DNA from: Mesorhizobium plurifarium
GTDB lineage: Bacteria > Pseudomonadota > Alphaproteobacteria > Rhizobiales > Rhizobiaceae
Reading direction: 5' to 3'
Length of the DNA: 39,646 nt
Assembly: GCA_000824785.1 (NCBI GenBank)
Contig: CCNB01000010.1
Span: forward strand, 6,928 to 46,573
Shown: positions 24,131 to 30,918 of the stretch, piece by piece
How positions within the stretch are numbered: the first letter of the stretch is position 1
Layout: each line of letters opens with the position of its first letter
Position numbers and translations under genes: made by a program
Notes under the pieces: model-generated
Seen by the model: the letters and a program-made list of their open reading frames with translations, nothing else
The model's database searches: none
What the model was told of the DNA's origin: nothing

Positions 24131-24827
24131 GGCGGTCCTCGATCAGCGTGATCTTCTGCCAGATCTTGCGCGACAGGTTGGAGCTCAGATTCTCGATATC
24201 GTTGACACCGTCGATGACGACGTCGTCATTGACCGATTGCGCGAACAGCGCCGCGATCTTGCCGGCGATCGACAGCATCTCCGAGCAATAGTCGAGATAG
24301 CGCGCAAGGTCGGCGGCATTGGTGATGCGCTGCGGCGAGTGCGCGGTCGGCTTGAAGTCGGCCGCCAGCGCCGCCGGGTCCTTGGTCAGCTGGTGCATGT
24401 CGATGACATGGATCAGCGAGCGCAGTCCGTGCAACTGGCGGAACACCTTCTTGCGCTTGATGCGCTCCTCGGTGCGGACCAGCGCCAGCAACCCGAGCAC
24501 GGCAAGGATGACGGTGTTGATCGTCGCCTCGATGCCTTGCATCGACTGCACGGCGTCGTCGGCGCCGGAGATGCGGTCGAGCGGCAGGATCGTGCCGACG
24601 AACAGGAACACCGCCACGCCGGCGACGAAGGCGGCGATGATGACGCCGCGCAGCCACCAGATCGGCGCCTCCAGGTCCCTGGCGGCTTTGGCGAGATCCC
24701 GCGACAGCGCCACCAGCTCAGCCGCCACGGCCCGCAGGCCGGCTTCCGGGAAACGCTCGCCGATCCGCTCCTCCAGCCTCTCGGCCGTCTCGATGATCAG
24801 TCGCGGATCGAGCGAGCGGTAGCGCAT
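24126..24827 (-). CDS. Uncharacterised two-helix membrane protein
   Basis: 233 residues. An N-terminal helical cytoplasmic part (ETAERLEERIGERFPEAGLRAVAAELVALSRDLAKAARDLEAP, about 13-55) is followed by a membrane helix (GVIIAAFVAGVAVFLFVGTIL, about 61-81) and a second one (EATINTVILAVLGLLALV, about 99-116). A longer charged C-terminal region begins with RTEERIKRKKVFRQLHGLRSLIHVIDMHQLTKDP. I do not recognise a known function. The start codon at 24827 lies 7 bp after the stop of the DUF805 gene, so the two are probably one transcript. Its stop codon is provided by the RIME-like repeat. Confidence 0.72.
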   Translation of the reverse strand: MRYRSLDPRLIIETAERLEERIGERFPEAGLRAVAAELVALSRDLAKAARDLEAPIWWLRGVIIAAFVAGVAVFLFVGTILPLDRISGADDAVQSMQGIEATINTVILAVLGLLALVRTEERIKRKKVFRQLHGLRSLIHVIDMHQLTKDPAALAADFKPTAHSPQRITNAADLARYLDYCSEMLSIAGKIAALFAQSVNDDVVIDGVNDIENLSSNLSRKIWQKITLIEDRR

Positions 24828-24834
24828 GGCCGTC

Positions 24835-25206
24835 TCAGCTATCGCCCGGCGCGTTGGTGCGCCTGCCGTAGCGATTCGGCCCGGGATCGCCGCGGAAACA
24901 GGCGAGGATGACGAGCAGGATGGGCCCGATGATGAGCGAGATCAGCGCAAAATAGGTCGGCTTGCCGAAATCATGGAAGCGCTTTGCCGTTACCGCGAAG
25001 GTGGCCCAGGCCGAGATCAGCAGCACCCCCCAGCAGATCATGGCCCAGTTCTGGCTGGCCGCGGTGTTCAGCTCGACCCGCGCGAACTGGTAGAACGGGA
25101 AAAACTGGACAAGCACCAGCAAGACCCCGGCCAACGCATAGGCGACCGGGCTCAGCCGCCCCGAAAGGCTGAAGAACACCCAGAGGAATTGCGATCTGTC
25201 AGACAA
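24835..25206 (-). CDS. DUF805-family small membrane protein
   Basis: 123 residues using a TTG at 25206 with GGAG 9 nt upstream; a TTG at 25224 (129 residues) is the alternative, but it runs into a repeat. The start FLWVFFSLSGRLSPVAYALAGVLLVLVQF and the later FAVTAKRFHDFGKPTYFALISLIIGPILLVILACFRGDPGPNRYG match DUF805, where the R-x-H-D-x-G/x-K element sits between helices. Four hydrophobic segments are visible. Function of the family is unknown. The next gene on this strand encodes a two-helix membrane protein 7 bp downstream. Confidence 0.8.
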   Translation of the reverse strand: MSDRSQFLWVFFSLSGRLSPVAYALAGVLLVLVQFFPFYQFARVELNTAASQNWAMICWGVLLISAWATFAVTAKRFHDFGKPTYFALISLIIGPILLVILACFRGDPGPNRYGRRTNAPGDS

Positions 25207-25225
25207 TCGCGCCCGCTCCGTCAAA

Positions 25226-25327
25226 GCATGACTCCCGAAAGTGGGAACCGGTTTCGGGACAAAGACATGCGCAAGATCAAAAACCTAAAGCGCGGCGAGC
25301 GAATCTGAAAGATCGCGACGCGCTTTA
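25226..25327. repeat. Short rhizobial palindromic repeat, copy 2 (divergent)
   Basis: GCATGACTCCCGAAAGTGGGAACCGGTTTCGGGACAAAGACATGC, then an A/G-rich linker and ATCGCGACGCGCTTTA. The layout equals the repeat at 32569-32660, which ends in the same GCGACGCGCTTTA. It lies directly upstream of the DUF805 gene and 8 bp past the dapD stop. Confidence 0.7.
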
Positions 25328-25334
25328 GGCAGGA

Positions 25335-26189
25335 TCAATCGCGCAGCAATTCGTTAATCGAGGTCTTGGAACGGGTCTTGGCGTCGACGCGCTTGACGAT
25401 CACGGCGCAGTAGAGGCTCGGACCCGGTTCGCCATTGGGCAGCGGCTTGCCCGGCATCGAGCCGGCGACCACCACCGAGTTCGCCGGCACTTCGCCGTAG
25501 AAAACCTCGCCGGTGGCGCGGTCGACGATCTTGGTCGACTGGCCGATGAACACGCCCATGCCGAGCACCGAGCCTTCGCGCACGATGCAGCCTTCGACCA
25601 CTTCCGAGCGCGCGCCGATGAAGCAATTGTCCTCGATGATGGTCGGCCCGGCCTGCATCGGCTCCAGCACGCCGCCGATGCCGACGCCGCCGGAAAGATG
25701 CACGTTCTTGCCGATCTGGGCGCAGGAGCCGACCGAGGCCCAGGTGTCGACCATGGTGCCCGAATCGACATAGGCGCCGACATTGACGAAGGACGGCATC
25801 AGCACGGCGCCCGGCGCGACATAGGCCGAGCGGCGCACGACCGAGGACGGCACGGCGCGGAAGCCGGCCTTCTCGAAATCGACCGCGCTCCAGCCGTCGA
25901 ACTTGGACGGCACCTTGTCCCACCACACGGCCTCGCCCGGGCCGCCCTTGATGATCTCCATCGGGTTCAGCCGGAACGAGAGCAGCACCGCCTTCTTCAG
26001 CCACTGGTTGACATGCCACTTGCCGTCGTCCCGCCGTTCGGCGACGCGGGCGACGCCGCGATCGAGAAGGTCGAGCGCCTCCTGGATGGCGACGCGCGTC
26101 TCGCCGCGCGTCGCGGTCGAAATCGCGTCGCGCCCCTCGAAGGCCTTTTCGATGGTCTCCTCGAGGCTCGCCAGATCGGGCTTCGACAT
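25335..26189 (-). CDS. dapD: Tetrahydrodipicolinate N-succinyltransferase
   Basis: 284 residues. Transfers succinyl from succinyl-CoA to tetrahydrodipicolinate, the entry to the succinylase branch of lysine/diaminopimelate synthesis. The N-terminal helical domain ([16 protein letters not shown]) and the left-handed beta-helix of hexapeptide repeats ([55 protein letters not shown]) are clear, with the C-terminal [31 protein letters not shown] end. It works with dapE in this window. It is divergent from the LOG-family gene; the gap carries repeated TTAAGGC elements. Confidence 0.97.
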   Translation of the reverse strand: MSKPDLASLEETIEKAFEGRDAISTATRGETRVAIQEALDLLDRGVARVAERRDDGKWHVNQWLKKAVLLSFRLNPMEIIKGGPGEAVWWDKVPSKFDGWSAVDFEKAGFRAVPSSVVRRSAYVAPGAVLMPSFVNVGAYVDSGTMVDTWASVGSCAQIGKNVHLSGGVGIGGVLEPMQAGPTIIEDNCFIGARSEVVEGCIVREGSVLGMGVFIGQSTKIVDRATGEVFYGEVPANSVVVAGSMPGKPLPNGEPGPSLYCAVIVKRVDAKTRSKTSINELLRD

Positions 26190-26212
26190 GATTTCGCTCC
26201 ATTACCAAGCTG

Positions 26213-26270
26213 TTAAGGCGCTCAGCCTTAACCTGTTTAAAAGTCGCGCGGACCCTATGTTAAGGCTTAA
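26213..26270. promoter_or_regulatory. TTAAGGC repeats in the dapD / LOG divergent promoter region
   Basis: TTAAGGC (26213-26219) and GCCTTAA (26225-26231) form an inverted repeat with a 5-bp spacer; a third TTAAGGC begins at 26260 within TTAAGGCTTAA. AT-rich elements of this kind stand out in the GC-rich background. They could be an operator for dapD, for the LOG gene or for both; the binding protein is unknown. Confidence 0.4.
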
Positions 26271-26324
26271 TGGGGGTCAATCGCGCCAGCGTCACGGGAC
26301 GGCGCAAGTAAGGGAATTGGACGG

Positions 26325-27179
26325 GTGGATTCGATGACTCCCATGGAAAAGGCAGGGTGGACGCCGCTGCCGCATTCGGACGAGGACCTGGAGCGCTCGA
26401 AAAGCGTGCCGGATACCCCGCAGACACGTGCCGAAACCTACCGGCTGGCCTGGAACGATCCCGACTTCATGACGCGGCGCGAATTGCGCGCCGTGCGGCT
26501 CCAGCTCGAGCTCCTGAAGCCGGAGATGATCCTGGCCGAACGCGGCATCCGCTCGACCGTCATCCTGTTCGGCGGCGCCCGCCTGCCGGAGCCGGGCGGC
26601 GAGGCCTGGGCGGCGAAGAACGAGACGCAGAAGAAGAACCTCGAGGCCAACAGCAAATATTACGAGGAAGCGCGCAAATTCGCCCGCCTGTGCTCGCGCC
26701 AGTCGGCCACCTCCTATTATCGCGAATATGTCGTCGTCACCGGCGGTGGGCCTGGCGTCATGGAGGCCGGCAACCGCGGCGCCGACGACGTCGGCGCCCC
26801 GTCGATAGGCTTGAACATCGTGCTGCCGCACGAGCAGGCGCCCAACGCCTATGTCACGCCGGAGCTCTGCTTCAACTTCCACTACTTCGCCATCCGCAAG
26901 ATGCATTTCGTCATGCGCGCCAAGGCGGTCGCGGTGTTCCCGGGCGGCTTCGGCACGATGGACGAGTTCTTCGAGACGCTGACGCTCATCCAGACCGGGC
27001 GCATGGAGCGCGTGCCGGTCATCCTGTTCGGCAAGGCGTTCTGGCAAAGGGCGATCGATCTCGATTTCCTCGCCGAGCAGGGCACGATCTCGCCCGGAGA
27101 TCAGGACATTATCGATTTCGTCGACACGGCCGACGAGGCCTGGGACATCATCCGCCGCTTCTACAAGTTGGGGGAGTAG
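26325..27179 (+). CDS. LOG-family (TIGR00730-like) nucleotide-binding protein
   Basis: 284 residues. The Rossmann core has VILFGGARLPEPGG (P-loop-like start), EYVVVTGGGPGVMEAGNRGAD and the defining FPGGFGTMDEFFETLTLIQTGR, the phosphoribohydrolase motif PGGxGTxxE. LOG proteins hydrolyse cytokinin riboside monophosphates or related nucleotide monophosphates; old lysine decarboxylase labels are wrong. An N-terminal extension of about 70 residues (RRELRAVRLQLELLKPEMILAERGIRST) is found in the longer bacterial subgroup. The GTG at 26325 is favoured over the ATG at 26334 because AGGGAA lies 8 nt before it. Divergent from dapD; cytokinin production in a plant-associated host is possible but unproven. 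Confidence 0.87.
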   Translation: MDSMTPMEKAGWTPLPHSDEDLERSKSVPDTPQTRAETYRLAWNDPDFMTRRELRAVRLQLELLKPEMILAERGIRSTVILFGGARLPEPGGEAWAAKNETQKKNLEANSKYYEEARKFARLCSRQSATSYYREYVVVTGGGPGVMEAGNRGADDVGAPSIGLNIVLPHEQAPNAYVTPELCFNFHYFAIRKMHFVMRAKAVAVFPGGFGTMDEFFETLTLIQTGRMERVPVILFGKAFWQRAIDLDFLAEQGTISPGDQDIIDFVDTADEAWDIIRRFYKLGE

Positions 27180-27313
27180 GAACTGAGGAACTGAGGAACT
27201 GAGGAACTGAGGAATTGAAGAATTGAGGAATTGAAGAATGAATTGAGGGAAAGGACGTCCGGATCGTTCGTCTTTTCTCCAGTTCTTCAATTCTTCAATT
27301 CTCCAATTCCTCT
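27178..27313. repeat. 8-bp tandem repeat forming a large imperfect inverted repeat
   Basis: Left arm: GGAACTGA about four times and then GGAATTGA / AGAATTGA variants (27184-27250). Right arm: TCTTCAAT / TCTCCAAT units (27274-27313), the reverse complement of the left-arm pattern. The arms can fold into a stem of about 35-40 bp with mismatches. It lies between two convergent genes and may terminate both. Confidence 0.75.
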
Positions 27314-27336
27314 ACCCGGATGTCCCGACTCGATCC

Positions 27337-27993
27337 TTATATCGGCAGCTCGGCCAGCCAGCCGTTCAGATGCGCGAAGCGCACGATGGCCGCCCGCGAG
27401 TGCAGCTCGAGCTTTTCGGTTGCCCTGGTGCGATAGGTCTCGATCGTCTTTATGCTGAGGTTGAGCCGGGACGAGATTTCCTTGTTGCTGTAGCCGAGTG
27501 CCACCAGCTGGATGACCGACCGCTCCCGTTCGCTGAGATTGCCGGGATCTCCCTGCGGGGCGCTGCGCGGGCTCAATATGCGCGCCGCAAGCGCCGGATC
27601 GACATAATTGTCGCCGGCCAATACGCAGCGAATGGCCTGCAGCAGGTCCGTCGCGGTCGACCGCTTGACCACGAAGCCGCGTCCGCCGGCCGCCAGCACC
27701 TGGCGCAGGCAGCCGGGGTCCTCATGCGCCGTCAGCGCTATGCAGCTGATCTCGGGAAAGCGCTCGCCGAGCTGCTCGATCAGCGTGACCCCGTTGACGC
27801 CCGGAAGCGAAATGTCGACCACGGCGACATCGGGCAGCGTCTTGCCGATCCCCTCAAGGGCATCTTCGGCATTCCCGGCAAGCCCGACGATCGTCAGGTC
27901 GTCCTGGCTGTTGATCATCGCCCCTACCCCGGACAGGATGATCGGGTGGTCGTCGACCACGAATATCCGCCTGCAGTGCACCTTAACCTCCAT
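27337..27993 (-). CDS. NarL/LuxR-type response regulator
   Basis: 218 residues. A receiver domain (residues 8-125) has the acidic pair Asp14-Asp15 in FVVDDHP, phospho-acceptor Asp60 in VAVVDISLPG and the switch Thr and Lys in CIALTAHEDP and GFVVKRST. A GerE/LuxR helix-turn-helix follows (NLSERERSVIQLVALGYSNKEISSRLNLSIKTIETYRTRATEKLELHSRAAIVRFA, about 151-206). The likely partner is the sensorless histidine kinase about 350 bp upstream on the same strand. Target genes are unknown; the repeat-protein genes beyond the kinase are the closest candidates. Confidence 0.92.
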   Translation of the reverse strand: MEVKVHCRRIFVVDDHPIILSGVGAMINSQDDLTIVGLAGNAEDALEGIGKTLPDVAVVDISLPGVNGVTLIEQLGERFPEISCIALTAHEDPGCLRQVLAAGGRGFVVKRSTATDLLQAIRCVLAGDNYVDPALAARILSPRSAPQGDPGNLSERERSVIQLVALGYSNKEISSRLNLSIKTIETYRTRATEKLELHSRAAIVRFAHLNGWLAELPI

Positions 27994-28204
27994 CAGTCTG
28001 TCAAAGGCCCTGTCACGCGGAAAGGGTCCCTCTTGTCCTTGATGGTCTAGGCAACTGCCCCGCCTGGCGCGGGACGCCCGTCTGTCTTAACAGCCTTAAC
28101 GGCCGCAACGGGTAAGCCATCCCCCGCCTAACCCAATGATGCCGGATTGTAAGCCGTGGCGTAATGTCCGGGATGTGCAGCGCTTCACTTAGATGAATTT
28201 CTGC

Positions 28205-28225
28205 GAAAACTGCACGGCAGTTTTC
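28205..28225. other. Short perfect hairpin between kinase and regulator genes
   Basis: GAAAACTGC, ACG, GCAGTTTTC: a 9-bp perfect stem with a 3-nt loop in the 350-bp gap 27994-28343. It could terminate the kinase message or be an operator for the regulator gene. No gene is seen in the gap; a 107-codon reading frame there has no family likeness. Confidence 0.45.
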
Positions 28226-28343
28226 CATCCGGAACCACGCAAAAACAAACACTTGCCGGAAGCTCGAACAGGCCAATGGCCGCAGCCGCCATTTCCCCGC
28301 CTGATCGCATTGTCGCTGAAAAGCGCTGCCGTTCATCCCCCCT

Positions 28344-29018
28344 TCAACCTGCCAAAGGCACGTCCGCGTAAACGGTGGTCCCCTTCGTCATGGCGGTTTC
28401 GATGGTCAATTCGCCTCCCACCAGCGCGAGGCGCTCCCGCATCCCGGCAAGCCCCAGATGGCCCGGGCCAGGTTCGGCGCCGCCGTCAAAGCCGCGGCCA
28501 TCATCCTCGATCGTCAGGCGCATCCGGTCGTCGTGGATGTGCGCCGTCACGCTGACGCGGCTCGGCTGGGCATGCTTGCCGACATTGGTGAGGGCCTCTT
28601 GCGCAATGCGGTAAAGAGTCAGGGCGATTTCACGAGGAAGCGGACTCGAAAGGGCTTCGAGATCCACGTCGCAGGAAATGCCAAGCTGCGCGCAAAGCAT
28701 GGTGGCCAGATCCTCGACCGAGGCGCGAAGTCCAAGCCGGTCAAGATCCGCGGGCCGCAGACTCCAGGCTGCGTCATGCACCTTGGCGCTCAACTGGTCG
28801 ACGAGCACGGTGGCGCGCGCGAGGCGATCGTCCAGTTCCCGGGAGCCTGCACGGACGTTGTGCAACTCCAGCGCGATGCTGGCCAGCATCTGGCCCAGAT
28901 CGTCATGCAGCTCGCGCGACAGACGCAGGCGCTGTTCTTCTTGCACGGCGATCAAACGCCGCGCCAGTTTACGGCGCAAGGCCTTGTCGTCCTTGCCTAT
29001 GGTCATACCCGCCCACAT
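28344..29018 (-). CDS. Sensorless NarL-type histidine kinase (HisKA_3)
   Basis: 224 residues from the ATG at 29018, which has GAGAAGGG upstream. HisKA_3 begins almost at the N-terminus: RRLIAVQEEQRLRLSRELHDDLGQMLASIALEL, with phospho-acceptor His38 in the SRELHDDLGQ motif. The ATPase part has the N-box YRIAQEALTNVGKHAQPSRVSV, the G1 box IEDDGRGFDGG and HLGLAGMRERLALVGGELTIET. No sensor, PAS, GAF or membrane segment is present, so it must be cytosolic and take its signal from another protein or a small ligand. It is paired with the LuxR-type regulator downstream and divergent from the Gly/Asn-rich genes. Confidence 0.88.
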   Translation of the reverse strand: MWAGMTIGKDDKALRRKLARRLIAVQEEQRLRLSRELHDDLGQMLASIALELHNVRAGSRELDDRLARATVLVDQLSAKVHDAAWSLRPADLDRLGLRASVEDLATMLCAQLGISCDVDLEALSSPLPREIALTLYRIAQEALTNVGKHAQPSRVSVTAHIHDDRMRLTIEDDGRGFDGGAEPGPGHLGLAGMRERLALVGGELTIETAMTKGTTVYADVPLAG

Positions 29019-29301
29019 CAACCCTTCTCTTCCCATTGCCGTCGCGGGGGTCGCAAGCCACCCGCCGGTCGGCGAGAAAAGGCATGAATGTGCGCGCAAT
29101 ATACACCCGGCATATGCCTTTATGCCTGTCAGTTTTTTCCCCATCCCTTCAACTTTTCCTGACACCGGGATCAGAAGAAAAACCGACGGCACCTGCCGAT
29201 CAGCCCGAATTCATCGGCGCTGTTTCAGCGTGCATCCTTCAAGCGTCCTCCCGGTCATCTTGAATTGGCCGGGAAGCTCAACGCAAACCAAGGAGAACGT
29301 C

Positions 29302-29718
29302 ATGAGAAAGATCATCCTGGCCGCGGCCGTCCTGTCGGCTCTGACCGGTTCGGCATCCGCATTTTCGGTCGGTAGCGGCAACGGTAACGGCAACGGCAAT
29401 GTCGGCGTCGGCAACGGCAATGGCAACGGCAATGCCAACACCGGCGCCTTCAACGGCAACTTCAACGGCAACGGCAATTTCGGCCTCGGTAACGGCAACG
29501 GCAACGGCAACGCCAATATGGGCGCCTTCAACGGCAACTATAACGGCAACCTCAATGCGGGCGCCGCCAACGGCAACGGCAACGGCAACGGCAATTTCGG
29601 CCTGGGCAACGGCAACATCAATGGCAACGGCAACTTCGGCATCAGCAACGGCAATGCCAACGGCAATGGCAACTGGGGCGCCGGCAACGGCAACGGAAAC
29701 GGCAACGGCAACCACTAG
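29302..29718 (+). CDS. Exported Gly/Asn repeat protein 1 (13-residue repeats)
   Basis: 138 residues with AAGGAGAA upstream of the ATG. A Sec signal peptide (MRKIILAAAVLSALTGSASA, cut after ASA at 20) is followed by FSV and a short partial unit. Residues 35-138 are then eight gapless 13-residue repeats of the form G-x-x-N-G-N-x-N-G-N-x-N-x, for example GAFNGNFNGNGNF and GLGNGNGNGNANM. Asn falls on every second position and hydrophobic or aromatic residues (F, Y, W, L, I) fall at the second, third, seventh or last positions. No known enzyme motif or Cys. Such regularity suggests a beta-solenoid or amyloid-like extracellular fibre, but this is inference. First of three related genes, divergent from the kinase. 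Confidence 0.82.
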   Translation: MRKIILAAAVLSALTGSASAFSVGSGNGNGNGNVGVGNGNGNGNANTGAFNGNFNGNGNFGLGNGNGNGNANMGAFNGNYNGNLNAGAANGNGNGNGNFGLGNGNINGNGNFGISNGNANGNGNWGAGNGNGNGNGNH

Positions 29719-29772
29719 CGCCGTCCAACCGCCAGCGTCGCCAAGCTTCGGTTTGGAAAGACGCTGATGGCT

Positions 29773-29839
29773 CTGGGACCGCCGAGCCAAGCGCCCGTCC
29801 CCCGCGCAAGGCTATCGCGAATATCGCCGGCGGTCCCAG
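29773..29839. other. Long-range inverted repeat between repeat-protein genes 1 and 2
   Basis: CTGGGACCGCCG (29773-29784) and CGGCGGTCCCAG (29828-29839) are exact reverse complements, 12 bp each, separated by 43 bp. Located in the 204-bp spacer between genes 1 and 2, it could form an RNA stem that attenuates or stabilises the transcript. Confidence 0.45.
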
Positions 29840-29922
29840 TCCTTTTCGAAGCCCAATCTTTTTTGAAGCAGGTCCCGATTTCAAGCCCAATTCAAAAACC
29901 AAGCCATGGAAGGAGTCCGCAG

Positions 29923-30393
29923 ATGAAACGCTACGTCATACCGGTGCTAAGCCTGGGGCCGGCGCTATGCCTGGGATTGTTGAGCGCAACCGCGGCGAAG
30001 GCTGACACCGCGACGGGCAGCCAGGCCTTCGGCATGTCGGCCGTCCAGGGAGCGGTCGGCAAATACGGCCAGGCCATCGGCGCGAACGTCAGGAGCATGG
30101 ACCCGCTCGGCAATTTCGGCGGCAATGTCGGCTACAAGAACAGCGGCACCGGCAACGTCGGCGCCTTCAACAGCGGAACCGGCAATGTCGGCGCCTTCAA
30201 CGGCAACAACAACACCTCGCCGACAAGCGGCAACGGCAACATCGGCGCCTTCAACGGCAACTCCAACACCGGCCAATACAACGGCAACAGCAACATCGGC
30301 GCCGGCAACGGCAACTTCAACGGCGGCTCGTTCAACGGCAACGGCAATGTCGGCGCCTTCAACGGCAACCACAACGGCCGGGGAAACCACTGA
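29923..30393 (+). CDS. Exported Gly/Asn repeat protein 2 (mixed 9/10/13-residue repeats)
   Basis: 156 residues; the ATG follows a strong GGAAGGAG. The signal peptide is MKRYVIPVLSLGPALCLGLLSATAAKADT. A non-repetitive segment (TGSQAFGMSAVQGAVGKYGQAIGANVRSMDPLGNFGG, about 31-68) precedes repeats: two 10-mers (GYKNSGTGNV, GAFNSGTGNV), an irregular stretch, four 9-mers (GAFNGNSNT, GQYNGNSNI, GAGNGNFNG, GSFNGNGNV) and a final 13-mer (GAFNGNHNGRGNH). These follow the same rule as protein 1, with one N-G-N-x instead of two. No known function. Its TGA overlaps the ATG of gene 3 (TGATG), so the two are translationally coupled. Confidence 0.8.
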   Translation: MKRYVIPVLSLGPALCLGLLSATAAKADTATGSQAFGMSAVQGAVGKYGQAIGANVRSMDPLGNFGGNVGYKNSGTGNVGAFNSGTGNVGAFNGNNNTSPTSGNGNIGAFNGNSNTGQYNGNSNIGAGNGNFNGGSFNGNGNVGAFNGNHNGRGNH

Positions 30394-30860
30394 TGACCGG
30401 CTTGAGATCACCTGCGTCCGTTCGGCCTTGCAAGCGCCGGGTTGCGGCGGGGCTGCTTGATGGCAACGGCCTTGCGCTCGCCACGCTGCTTGCCGCGTTC
30501 CTGGCCGCCGATGCCTCGACCCTGGTCAGGATTTCCGACCTTCCGATCGGCGCCGGCGTCACCAACGGCCTTGGCAATACCGGAAATTTCAACGGCAACG
30601 GGAATACCGGCAACTTCAACGGCAACGGCAACAGCGGTAATTTCAACGGCAATGGCAATGCCGGGAGCTTCAGCGGCAATTTCAATGGCGGCAGCTTCAA
30701 CGGCAACGCCAATTGCGGCAATGGCCACGGCAACGGCTATTCGTCCGACGGCAATGGCAACGGCCAGGCAGCCGCAGGCAATCCGGGCCTGTGCCGGTTT
30801 TTGAAGGAGCTGAACGGCCGGCTGGGACTGCCGCCAGGCACGATTCCGGATTTCGACTAG
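30393..30860 (+). CDS. Gly/Asn repeat protein 3 (9-residue repeats, two Cys)
   Basis: 155 residues, starting inside the stop of gene 2. The N-terminus is longer and basic (MTGLRSPASVRPCKRRVAAGLLDGNG) before one hydrophobic helix (LALATLLAAFLAADAS, about 27-43), so it may be a long signal or a membrane anchor. Then come 9-residue repeats GNFNGNGNT, GNFNGNGNS, GNFNGNGNA, GSFSGNFNG, GSFNGNANC. The C-terminal part is different: GNGHGNGYSSDGNGNGQ, then CRFLKELNGRLGLPPGTIPDFD, a short possible cap with one of two late Cys. The cap and anchor suggest a nucleator or surface anchor for the other two proteins; this is inference from layout only. Confidence 0.75.
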   Translation: MTGLRSPASVRPCKRRVAAGLLDGNGLALATLLAAFLAADASTLVRISDLPIGAGVTNGLGNTGNFNGNGNTGNFNGNGNSGNFNGNGNAGSFSGNFNGGSFNGNANCGNGHGNGYSSDGNGNGQAAAGNPGLCRFLKELNGRLGLPPGTIPDFD

Positions 30861-30918
30861 TCTAGCGCGTGTCGCCCAGGCTTCCGCCAAGGCATGCCGC
30901 CAGCCAACGCAACAGAAC

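Noticed and set aside
26325..27179. Lysine decarboxylase
   Set aside because: PGGxGTxxE and fold mark the LOG phosphoribohydrolase family; the decarboxylase label is a historical misannotation and no PLP motif is seen.
27178..27313. Possible CRISPR array
   Set aside because: Units are 8 bp without spacers and the second half is the reverse complement of the first; no cas gene is nearby.
27994..28020. CTGTCA direct repeat resembling a PHO box near the response regulator
   Set aside because: The two hexamers are 12 bp apart rather than 11 and lie on the strand opposite to the gene, so the match is weak.
28013..28336. 107-codon minus-strand frame between kinase and regulator
   Set aside because: Low-complexity Arg/Pro-rich reading with no ribosome site or domain; the region contains a hairpin and is more likely regulatory.
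29278..29790. Long minus-strand frame rich in Val/Ala across repeat-protein gene 1 (and similar ones over genes 2 and 3)
   Set aside because: It is the complement of the GGCAAC-type DNA repeat, which stays open in several frames. The plus-strand frame has a signal peptide, ribosome site and exact residue periodicity.
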